The notes below the pieces were generated by a model. It had not been told where the DNA came from and made no database searches. It saw only the letters and a program-made list of their open reading frames with translations. This document shows positions 1-5,563 of a DNA stretch of 12,921 nucleotides, in pieces. Location: NCBI GenBank assembly GCA_030606765.1, contig JAUWFX010000033.1:1-12921 (forward strand), written 5' to 3'. How positions within the stretch are numbered: position 1 is the first letter of the stretch; the number at the start of each line of letters is the position of its first letter. Made by a program: the position numbers and the translations under genes. The stretch comes from Dehalococcoidia bacterium (lineage in GTDB: Bacteria; Chloroflexota; Dehalococcoidia; GIF9; AB-539-J10).

Positions 1-1035
1 CTCGGACATGGGCTTAACAGTTACCCGCTGGTCTAATCTTAGTCCAGGGACATTATTTACGCCGCGATAGATATTTCTGGCTATCGTCAACACATCAGCC
101 ATAACAGCGCTGGAAGCTCTGAGGGCTCCAGCCCCTTCCCCGTAAAAGACTAGTTTGCCAGCTAAGTCAGTTTCCACCTCGACGGCATTATAAACACCAT
201 CTACTTTAGCTAACTGGGAATCCTGTGGAATAAAAACAGGATGAACTCTCATCTCCACTTTGTCATCAGCTCTCTTGGCAATGGCTAGAAGTTTTATAGC
301 ATAGCCGAATTCTCTGGCATACAGAAAATCGCGAGCGGCAATATTTGATATTCCTTCGCGGTACACATCTTGAGGGACAAATTTAGCCCTAAAGGCCAGG
401 TTGGATAGGATGACCAGTTTATAAGCAGCATCTATCCCCTCTATATCATTAGCGGGATCGGCTTCGGCATAACCTAATTCCTGGGCTTGTTTTAAGGTTG
501 AAGCAAAATCCAGCCCCTCTTGTGCCATTCGGGTCAGAATATAATTAGTAGTGCCGTTAAGGATGGCATGGATGGCCGAGATTTTATTGGCTGCTAAGTC
601 TTGTTGGAAAGAGGAAATGAGTGGTATGCCGCTACCCACGCTTGCCTCATAGCGAAGGTCAGCATTGTGTTTCCCTGCCAGAGACAGTAGTTCATATCCA
701 TGTTTAGCCATTACCTCCTTGTTGGCCGTAACTACGTGCTTACCGTTAGCAATAGCTCCTTCTATATATTCTGTGGCAGGATGTTCGCCTCCAATGAGTT
801 CGATTACTATATCTACCTCAGGATGAGAGAGGACTTCTTCAGGGTGGCTGGTCAACAAGTTGGGACCAAGTCCTACCGAGCGTCGTTTATTCACATCGCG
901 CACCAGCAACTTTTTCAAAATTAGGGGGACTCCCGCTTGCTCAGCCAGGCTGTCTGCCCTGGTGACCAGAACTTCAGCTACACTGTTGCCTACAGTTCCC
1001 AAGCCCATTAAGCCGATGCCAATATCCTTCTTCAT
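1..1035 (-). CDS. hom: Homoserine dehydrogenase (3' end beyond window)
   Basis: Reduces L-aspartate 4-semialdehyde to L-homoserine with NAD(P)H, the branch to threonine and methionine; cytosolic. The frame is open from ATG at 1035 to the window edge, giving 345 residues of a family usually near 430, so the end of the catalytic part and the usual C-terminal ACT domain lie outside. Visible: the Rossmann GxGxxG loop at residues 11-16 (GLGTVG), TANKE with the conserved Lys at 106, and the family signature GYAEADPANDIEGIDAAYK ending at Lys206, with the paired Asp202. It starts 7 nt after the stop of the foldase gene, and its purine-rich ribosome site (AGGAAGG) lies over that stop, so the two are probably one operon. 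No odd features. Identification is near certain. Confidence 0.96.
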   Translation of the reverse strand, partial: MKKDIGIGLMGLGTVGNSVAEVLVTRADSLAEQAGVPLILKKLLVRDVNKRRSVGLGPNLLTSHPEEVLSHPEVDIVIELIGGEHPATEYIEGAIANGKHVVTANKEVMAKHGYELLSLAGKHNADLRYEASVGSGIPLISSFQQDLAANKISAIHAILNGTTNYILTRMAQEGLDFASTLKQAQELGYAEADPANDIEGIDAAYKLVILSNLAFRAKFVPQDVYREGISNIAARDFLYAREFGYAIKLLAIAKRADDKVEMRVHPVFIPQDSQLAKVDGVYNAVEVETDLAGKLVFYGEGAGALRASSAVMADVLTIARNIYRGVNNVPGLRLDQRVTVKPMSE

Positions 1036-1042
1036 TGTGGTG

Positions 1043-2392
1043 TTACCTTCCTCCCAAAACCTCGTTTATAGCCCACGATTTCTTGGCTGCATCCAGGTAA
1101 GTTTCAATTGTGCTTTGTTCTGACTGCTCTTCAAGCCAGTCATTAAAGTGCTTGTTTATCAGTGCTTCTCTGACTTCATCTTCAAGCTCATGGTTACCCC
1201 TGTCTACAACCTTTACGAGCCAATAGCCACCGGTGGTGTGGACCGCTTCATCTTTAACCGGCTCGCTTACCTCATTGACAGTAATGTTGAAGGCAACTTC
1301 GTCAAAAGCCTGGCTGCCCATATCCCATAGCTTCAGCAAACCAAGCTCACCACCTTCATCTTTGCTTTCATGTTGGGAATATTCTTCAGCCAGAGAGCTG
1401 AAGTTTTCACTAACCAACTCGGCTTTAACCTGCTCTGCCTCCGCCTCGCTGCCCAGCAGCATGGCTCTGGCGTTTATCTGGTCATCTTGCTTATCAGTAA
1501 CCTCTATAAGCCAATAGCCAACATCCTTAATCGCCGTTTCATCATAAATAGGCTGGCTTATCTCTCCCACGGTAAGGTTAAAAGCGGCGTTGGCAATCAA
1601 GGTATTCGGCATTAGCTCCTCGGGCAGCCAACCCAAATCACCTTCAATCGAGGAGTTACAGGAAAACTCTTCAGTTATAGCAGTGAAGTTGCCACCAGCC
1701 TTGATTTCGGATATTAGCTGAGTAGCTACCTCTTGACTCTCTACAAGCATTACTTGCACATGGGCTTGCTCCATTGTGTCTGGCAGCTGGGAACCAAAGT
1801 ATTCTCCAAGCTTTTCCTGCAATAAGGCAGAACTAACTATATCTCGATACACACTATCATTGGGCAACTCATATTCTTCTAGTTCTTCTAGCTTCGCATC
1901 TATCTCCTCAGGAGTAACTTCAATGTCCAGATTTTTGGCACCTTGTCTTAACAATTCAGCATTGATAATATCATCGGCGACCTGACCAGTAATCATATCA
2001 GCAATGTTATTGTTATTTTGGGACAAGTCGGAGATGGCATTGTCGGCCAGCAACTGTATGGTTTCTTCACGGGTAGTATTGTAAGCTTGCATATAGAAAT
2101 CGAGGTAGGTACTAACGGTAGTATTAATGTAATTGTTAACATAAATGCCAAGCGTATTTACGAAGTATTCCATAGTAAAGGGGACACCGTTTACCTCAAT
2201 CACAACCTCACGCAAGGGATCGCTCTTATAGTCCTTATAATACTCATAGCCCACCCAGCTCAAGATGCCAGCCAGGAAAACGACGGCAGCGATTATCACA
2301 ATTCGGCGTATTCTCATTTGGCGCTGCCATTTGGAGAGTTGGTGCTTAGTGGGGGTTCGCTCGGGTGTAGCTTTCTGCTGTTTCTTAGCCAT
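1043..2392 (-). CDS. Membrane-anchored SurA/PpiC-type peptidyl-prolyl isomerase with two parvulin-like repeats
   Basis: Likely extracytoplasmic folding factor acting on exported proteins. The 449 residues comprise a basic cytoplasmic head (1-30), one membrane segment (31-50), a SurA-N-like helical domain opening with EVNGVPFTMEYF (66-77) and running to about 205, then two tandem parvulin-like units (about 207-301 and 305-397). Each unit has the family landmarks: a GDLGW or GGELGLL turn, an AF-N-TVGEIS or AFNITVNEVS strand, and a final GYWLIEV or GYWLVKV. A charged helical tail follows. Many PpiC proteins have one parvulin unit; two resembles SurA. There is no lipobox, so it is a signal-anchor rather than a PrsA lipoprotein. 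Several catalytic positions of true parvulins are not obvious here, so one or both units may be chaperone-only. It is first in the operon with hom. A weak AGGTTG precedes the ATG. Confidence 0.85.
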   Translation of the reverse strand: MAKKQQKATPERTPTKHQLSKWQRQMRIRRIVIIAAVVFLAGILSWVGYEYYKDYKSDPLREVVIEVNGVPFTMEYFVNTLGIYVNNYINTTVSTYLDFYMQAYNTTREETIQLLADNAISDLSQNNNNIADMITGQVADDIINAELLRQGAKNLDIEVTPEEIDAKLEELEEYELPNDSVYRDIVSSALLQEKLGEYFGSQLPDTMEQAHVQVMLVESQEVATQLISEIKAGGNFTAITEEFSCNSSIEGDLGWLPEELMPNTLIANAAFNLTVGEISQPIYDETAIKDVGYWLIEVTDKQDDQINARAMLLGSEAEAEQVKAELVSENFSSLAEEYSQHESKDEGGELGLLKLWDMGSQAFDEVAFNITVNEVSEPVKDEAVHTTGGYWLVKVVDRGNHELEDEVREALINKHFNDWLEEQSEQSTIETYLDAAKKSWAINEVLGGR

Positions 2393-2472
2393 AAATCACA
2401 ACCTGCCAATCTATATTTTTATTTTTCTTTGTTGCGGCGACTATGATAACATATTAATGAAAGTCATGGCGA

Positions 2473-2546
2473 CGGGGTGTAGCGCAGCCTGGTAGCGCAC
2501 CTGAATGGGGTTCAGGTGGTCGGAGGTTCAAATCCTCTCACCCCGA
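2473..2546 (+). tRNA. tRNA-Pro (anticodon GGG)
   Basis: A complete 74-nt cloverleaf. Acceptor arms CGGGGTG and CACCCCG pair fully; D stem GCGC/GCGC; anticodon stem CCTGA/TCAGG with loop ATGGGGT (anticodon GGG at 2507-2509); T stem GGAGG/CCTCT with loop TTCAAAT; discriminator base A2546. CCA is not encoded. It is divergent from the foldase gene. From the anticodon loop onward its sequence is duplicated at 11974-12020, which marks it as a probable integration target. Confidence 0.96.
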
Positions 2547-2551
2547 CTTTG
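2505..2551 (+). repeat. Left direct repeat (attL-like), inside tRNA-Pro
   Basis: Identical over 47 bp to 11974-12020. It begins exactly at the first base of the anticodon loop and runs through the T arm, acceptor and discriminator to ACTTTG just outside the gene. Gap-free but diverged similarity continues for about 38 bp more (29 of 38 matching), through the hairpin at 2569-2590. Confidence 0.9.
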
Positions 2552-2568
2552 TATTGGAAACAAAGTGG

Positions 2569-2590
2569 TTAGGCCACCTGAGTGGCCTAA
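2569..2590 (+). terminator. Hairpin after tRNA-Pro
   Basis: Perfect 9-bp stem TTAGGCCAC/GTGGCCTAA around a CTGA loop, 22 nt past the tRNA. No T-run follows, so it may be a processing or termination structure rather than a classical intrinsic terminator. A diverged copy that still pairs lies at 12039-12058. The rest of 2591-2733 holds nothing I recognise: one frame stays open to 2720, but it only starts by reading through the tRNA. Confidence 0.45.
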
Positions 2591-2733
2591 AAAGCAAAAG
2601 GTGGCTAAATTTGATCTAGACCACTCAGAAAATCATGTCATTGCGCCTGAGAATACTTTAGTCTTCATGACTACGCCCGAAGGAAGAAGTGAATTAGCCG
2701 GATTTCTCAAAGACCAATAAATGATATGGCAAC

Positions 2734-2740
2734 GAGGTGA
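2734..2740 (+). promoter_or_regulatory. Ribosome binding site that sets the start of the first MBL gene
   Basis: GAGGTGA lies 5 nt before ATG 2746. An in-frame GTG at 2737 lies within this site and so cannot be the start; the protein begins at 2746. Confidence 0.75.
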
Positions 2741-2745
2741 TTTCA

Positions 2746-3516
2746 ATGATAATAAGATTCCTGGGGACACATAATGCGGAGTCCAAAAACACGAGGCTCG
2801 TGTCCTTCCTCATTGATGACATCCTCGCTGTAGATGCCGGGAGCCTGGTTTCAGAACTAACCTTCCTCGAGCAGAAGAAGATAAAGGCGATATTGCTTTC
2901 CCATGGTCATTATGACCATATCAGGGCGGTCCCCGCTTTTGCCTTCAACAATTCCGACCGCACTACCAAAGTTATCGCCACTCCAAAGACCCTTGAAATT
3001 CTCTCGTCTCACCTCATTGACGGCGTCGTCTACCCCGAATTCACCAGCGATGCCTCATTCCTGCAAAAGGCAACTATTAAACTAGTCCCGCTGGAACCTT
3101 TCAAACCGCAGAATATAGAAGGCTATGAGATCATAGCCGTGCCGGTGTCACACCCTCTCGACAGCGTGGGCTTTGAAATAACTTCAAGCGATGGCAAGAC
3201 CCTGTTCTATACCGGCGATACCGGTCCCGGCCTCTCCTCGATATGGGGGAACATATCCCCGCAGCTAATAATAGTCGATGTAACTTGGCCCAATAGTCTG
3301 AGCACCGCTGCCAGGGATGCCGGTCATCTCTGCCCCAAAATGCTGGAGAGAGAGCTGGCCGAGTTCCGAAGGCTCAAAGGGTATTTCCCCAGAGTGGTTA
3401 TAATTCACTTAAGCCCCCAACACGAGCCCGAGATAGAGAGAGAAGTCAGAGAAGTAGCCAAATTACTGGGGACCTCGATTGATATTGCCCACGAGGGTGA
3501 GGAGCTTATCCTGTAG
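2746..3516 (+). CDS. MBL-fold metallohydrolase, possibly class-II cyclic-nucleotide phosphodiesterase-like
   Basis: A 256-residue soluble hydrolase of the metallo-beta-lactamase fold, expected to bind two metal ions. Ligands visible in order: HGHYDH at 53-58, His136 (PVSHPLD), Asp158 (YTGDTG) and His221 (VVIIHLSP). The GHLCP at 193-197 before a Leu/Glu-rich helix, and the ending in which a His-x-x-Pro strand is followed by AHEGEELIL, recall class-II cAMP phosphodiesterases (PDEase_II, COG5212) more than glyoxalase II or beta-lactamases. However, the published class-II signature just after the HxHxDH motif is not matched, so the substrate is open: cyclic nucleotide, tRNA-like RNA or another phosphodiester are alternatives. 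It stands alone on the plus strand, convergent with the second MBL gene. Neighbouring cyclase and cNMP-binding genes make a cyclic-nucleotide substrate attractive, but that is inference. Confidence 0.85.
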   Translation: MIIRFLGTHNAESKNTRLVSFLIDDILAVDAGSLVSELTFLEQKKIKAILLSHGHYDHIRAVPAFAFNNSDRTTKVIATPKTLEILSSHLIDGVVYPEFTSDASFLQKATIKLVPLEPFKPQNIEGYEIIAVPVSHPLDSVGFEITSSDGKTLFYTGDTGPGLSSIWGNISPQLIIVDVTWPNSLSTAARDAGHLCPKMLERELAEFRRLKGYFPRVVIIHLSPQHEPEIEREVREVAKLLGTSIDIAHEGEELIL

Positions 3517-3561
3517 TAGAAATATGCAGCTATCCGTAGGCCATAGGCTGTTTGAGAATAA

Positions 3562-3575
3562 AAAGGGCGACCTTT
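3562..3575. terminator. Weak hairpin between convergent MBL genes
   Basis: AAAGG-GCGA-CCTTT, a 5-bp stem with a tetraloop, sits in the 78-bp gap between the two convergent genes. The flanks are A-rich on one side and only mixed on the other. It is a possible shared terminator and a weak call. Confidence 0.25.
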
Positions 3576-3594
3576 AGTTAAGTGGCTATTTCTC

Positions 3595-4413
3595 TTAATC
3601 CTGGGCCTCTGTCCAGTAACCAAAGGCCGATCCAAGCTTGTCCTGCAATTTTCTGGTCTTGATGAAAGCTTCAAAAAAAGTCTTGCAGTCATCAAGCATT
3701 GTCTGGGCATACACTATGGCTTTGGGCAAGTCCTCATCGGGTGTACTGGATACTCTACCATGACCGGGGTAAAGCTGCTTAATCTTCAGATTACTCAAAC
3801 GCCGGACCGAATTCACATAATCGCTGACGTTACCGCCCACAGCTATCTCGGACAGAGTGCCTCCAGCAAACACTGTATCGCCAGTGAAGAGCAATCCCGC
3901 TCTTGGCTCATATAGGCAGATGCAACCCGAGGTGTGCCCCGGTGTATGTATTACCTGAAGTTCATAATTTCCAAGGTCAATTATAGAACCGTCCTCCAGC
4001 CAGACATCTACCCAGAAGGGTTTACTGGGTTGGTCGCGGTTGAGCAAGGTGACAAACTCATCCTGTAACTCCAGTTTATTGGCCGCTAAACGGTGTGCCG
4101 CCACTACAGCAGTACGGTGAAAGAAAGCGGTAGCACCAATATGGTCGTAATGTTCATGTGTTAATATAATCAGATTTACGTCCTTTACATGCAGGCCGAA
4201 TTCAGTAAGCCGACGCTTTAAAACGGGGAATTTGCCGGCAACCCCGGTATCAATAAGAACATTCTTGATATCGCCCTTGATAAGATAGACATGACTCCCG
4301 GGCTTTTCGCCACGAAGTTGGTAGATTCCCGGTGCCAGCTCAATTACTTTAGATGGTTCTGGTCGCACTTCAGCCTTAGTCGGCACCCGAGGGCTAAGTG
4401 GCTTATCTTTCAC
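3595..4413 (-). CDS. MBL-fold hydrolase, glyoxalase-II-like, coupled to the cNMP-binding gene
   Basis: A 272-residue metallohydrolase. Visible ligand motifs: HEHYDH at 86-91, HTPGHTSG with His160, FTGDT with Asp179, and YPGHG with His218, the full dinuclear-zinc set of the glyoxalase II-like branch. The N-terminal strand reads GIYQLRGEKPGSHVYLIKG, as in this subgroup. The exact substrate cannot be told; hydrolysis of thioesters, lactones or similar esters is typical. It starts with GTG at 4413, inside the TGA of the upstream cNMP-binding gene (GTGA overlap). A good site, AAGGAG, lies 7 nt before it within that gene, so translation is coupled and equal amounts of the two proteins are likely. 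An enzyme tied to a small nucleotide sensor suggests the sensor regulates it or forms a complex with it. The long Pro-rich head (about 1-22) precedes the fold. Confidence 0.9.
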   Translation of the reverse strand: MKDKPLSPRVPTKAEVRPEPSKVIELAPGIYQLRGEKPGSHVYLIKGDIKNVLIDTGVAGKFPVLKRRLTEFGLHVKDVNLIILTHEHYDHIGATAFFHRTAVVAAHRLAANKLELQDEFVTLLNRDQPSKPFWVDVWLEDGSIIDLGNYELQVIHTPGHTSGCICLYEPRAGLLFTGDTVFAGGTLSEIAVGGNVSDYVNSVRRLSNLKIKQLYPGHGRVSSTPDEDLPKAIVYAQTMLDDCKTFFEAFIKTRKLQDKLGSAFGYWTEAQD

Positions 4414-4820
4414 GGTGAGGCTCCTTCAGGGGATAATCGTTTATCCATGTCTCGTAGCCTCTGACAAAAAGTGTGCATGAGACTGAGGGCGAATTCTGGC
4501 TGTTGTCGCACCATAAACAGGAATCTAGCCCTATCCATGACAATTAACTCGGTGTCGTCCTCAACAGCCGAGGCAGCAGCTGACCGTGGGGAGTCATCTA
4601 CCAGAGCCATCTCGCCGAAAAAATCACCGGGATTCAGAACAACCAGCGGGACCTGTTGAGTTTCGTTCTGTCGAACCGAGAGTAGTACTCTCCCGCTATG
4701 AATGAGATACATTTCACTGCCGGTGCTTCCTTCTTCAAAGATGACCTCGGATTTCCGATATCTTTGCCGGAATTTGGATAAGGCTGCAGTCTCATCCACT
4801 CTGTTATCTGCCATAGTCAT
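4410..4820 (-). CDS. Stand-alone cyclic-nucleotide-binding domain protein
   Basis: 136 residues that form one CRP/PKA-type cNMP-binding beta-roll and little else. The phosphate-binding cassette is intact: FFGEMALVDDSPRSAAASA at 67-85, with Gly69-Glu70 and Arg79-Ser80 at the positions that hold the ribose and phosphate in CRP (its Glu72, Arg82, Ser83). After the roll there is one helix (about 105-127) and the protein ends, so the DNA-binding helix-turn-helix of CRP/FNR regulators is absent. It cannot act as a classical transcription factor and more likely controls a partner, most plausibly the MBL hydrolase whose start overlaps its stop. No clear ribosome site is seen before ATG 4820; ATG 4814 is an alternative. 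Its upstream region is interrupted by the 541-bp element. Confidence 0.9.
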   Translation of the reverse strand: MTMADNRVDETAALSKFRQRYRKSEVIFEEGSTGSEMYLIHSGRVLLSVRQNETQQVPLVVLNPGDFFGEMALVDDSPRSAAASAVEDDTELIVMDRARFLFMVRQQPEFALSLMHTFCQRLRDMDKRLSPEGASP

Positions 4821-4924
4821 ATTCGGTTTAACACTATGAGAAAGGTTACTTCTGCTTCGCTGGACTCCTTTCGCTCACAAGATAAAACCCTATTGACATG
4901 TGGATTGTACCAGAGTACTGTGTG

Positions 4925-4928
4925 ATAC
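4925..4928 (+). repeat. Putative target-site duplication, left copy (ATAC)
   Basis: ATAC directly abuts the left inverted repeat. The same tetramer directly abuts the right one at 5470-5473. A chance match of 4 bp is possible. Confidence 0.5.
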
Positions 4929-4947
4929 CGTTCTGTTTTGGTTGGTA
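4929..4947 (+). repeat. Left terminal inverted repeat
   Basis: CGTTCTGTTTTGGTTGGTA, 19 bp, is exactly complementary to 5451-5469. The match stops at once on the inner side. The stop codon of the enclosed gene begins only a few bases inside. Confidence 0.9.
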
Positions 4948-4955
4948 GCCAGAAT

Positions 4956-5411
4956 TCAGTGTATTCTTCTCTCTGGCTGAATTTTTCGTACCCACCGGTG
5001 GATGGAAGATGCTGATGGCGAATAACCGTAATGTTCTTCAAGATATTGAGCAATTTCCCTATACAGCAGGTTGTCCGCCCATAGGCTTTGAGCGATTTCG
5101 ACAAATAGGCGTGGCACCTTCATATGAAATAAATTATCCTTAGAAGTAAATTTCCGTTTACAGTCACAGCAAAAATAGCGCCTCACTCTCTTAACTGTCC
5201 CGTATCGAGAGATATGATTACCTCCACAATACTTGCAGAATTGAGGCTTCGGTTCTGCTTTGTCCGCAGCGAGAGTTACTTGTTCATGTAACATAGGAGC
5301 GGAGCCCTCTGATATTTCATGTTCATCCACAATACAGTCTGGCTCGGGGCAAGTAAAGCAATCGACATGATTATAACAGCCATTTCCATACGGCAAGCTT
5401 TTGTCCACCAT
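4956..5411 (-). CDS. Zinc-ribbon and helix-turn-helix protein, transposase N-terminus-like
   Basis: 151 residues in three parts. A Cys cluster (C12, C18, C21, C26 in GCYNHVDCFTCPEPDC) could hold a metal. A linker leads to a zinc ribbon with CKYCGG at 59-64 and CCDC at 81-84, closing with RKFTSKDN, as in InsA/IS1-type and related transposase heads. Then a helix-turn-helix at about 103-143 has REIAQYLEEHYGYSPSASSIHRW. The protein stops there, where transposases would continue into a catalytic domain. ATG 5411 is chosen because GGAG lies 5 nt upstream; the TTG at 5456 lies inside the right inverted repeat and has no such site. Function is probably DNA binding, perhaps at the element ends; it may be a transposition co-factor, a relic, or a regulator of the flanking operons. 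Confidence 0.75.
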   Translation of the reverse strand: MVDKSLPYGNGCYNHVDCFTCPEPDCIVDEHEISEGSAPMLHEQVTLAADKAEPKPQFCKYCGGNHISRYGTVKRVRRYFCCDCKRKFTSKDNLFHMKVPRLFVEIAQSLWADNLLYREIAQYLEEHYGYSPSASSIHRWVRKIQPERRIH

Positions 5412-5416
5412 AGCAA

Positions 5417-5420
5417 CTCC
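5417..5420 (-). promoter_or_regulatory. Ribosome binding site of the zinc-ribbon gene
   Basis: GGAG on the minus strand, 5 nt before ATG 5411. It decides against the upstream TTG start. Confidence 0.6.
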
Positions 5421-5450
5421 GCGTTTAGCTCTTTCTCTAGCGATTATCCG

Positions 5451-5469
5451 TACCAACCAAAACAGAACG
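5451..5469 (-). repeat. Right terminal inverted repeat
   Basis: TACCAACCAAAACAGAACG on the plus strand, the exact reverse complement of 4929-4947. Confidence 0.9.
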
Positions 5470-5473
5470 ATAC
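5470..5473 (+). repeat. Putative target-site duplication, right copy (ATAC)
   Basis: ATAC directly follows the right inverted repeat, matching 4925-4928. Confidence 0.5.
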
Positions 5474-5497
5474 CTATCGTATACTATACAATGTCAT

Positions 5498-5503
5498 TAT
5501 AAT
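5498..5503 (+). promoter_or_regulatory. Possible -10 box for the FecR/cyclase operon
   Basis: A perfect TATAAT lies 60 nt before the FecR start. No -35 hexamer is recognisable at normal spacing (TATCGT at 5475-5480), so if real it would need an activator. The inverted pair ACGATA/TATCGT (5467-5480) next to it could be an operator, but it spans the element's right end. Confidence 0.4.
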
Positions 5504-5563
5504 TATCGCATTAGTAGCTAAAAAAGTCAAAATTAGCTGAGAGAAATTATAAGGAGACCTGCC

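Larger units (their letters stand above)
4929..5469. mobile_element. Small inverted-repeat element carrying a zinc-ribbon/HTH gene
   Basis: A 541-bp unit with perfect 19-bp terminal inverted repeats and ATAC on both outer sides. It contains one gene that nearly fills it, from about 8 bp inside the left end to 40 bp inside the right end. The size and repeats suit a MITE-like or trimmed insertion sequence. The gene product resembles only the DNA-binding front of some transposases and has no DDE catalytic domain, so the element would be non-autonomous or its gene has become a regulator. It sits between the divergent cNMP/MBL and FecR/cyclase pairs. Repeats and sizes are seen directly; mobility is inferred. 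Confidence 0.75.

Noticed and set aside
1148..2446. Several plus-strand frames of 60-142 codons
   Set aside because: They are shadows of the foldase gene, which has clear domains on the minus strand.
2505..2720. A 71-codon frame starting in tRNA-Pro, and a similar one ending at 12021
   Set aside because: The shared peptide GFRWSEVQILSPR is the well-known mistranslation of a tRNA 3' half, not a protein. The tail at 2600-2720 has no start with a ribosome site.
4892..4920. TTGACA with TACTGT at 17-nt spacing on the plus strand
   Set aside because: It would transcribe into the small element antisense to its gene, with no plus-strand gene in reach, and the -10 box is poor.
4817..5104. A second minus-strand frame overlapping the zinc-ribbon gene and touching the cNMP start (ATGA), which might be a frameshift extension
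   Set aside because: Beyond the overlap it reads through the inverted repeat, shows no transposase motif, and an open run of about 46 codons is expected often enough by chance.
5474..5482. CTATCGTAT shared with 10356-10364 near the small-RNA promoter
   Set aside because: A 9-mer match in 13 kb is not significant and the flanks do not agree.
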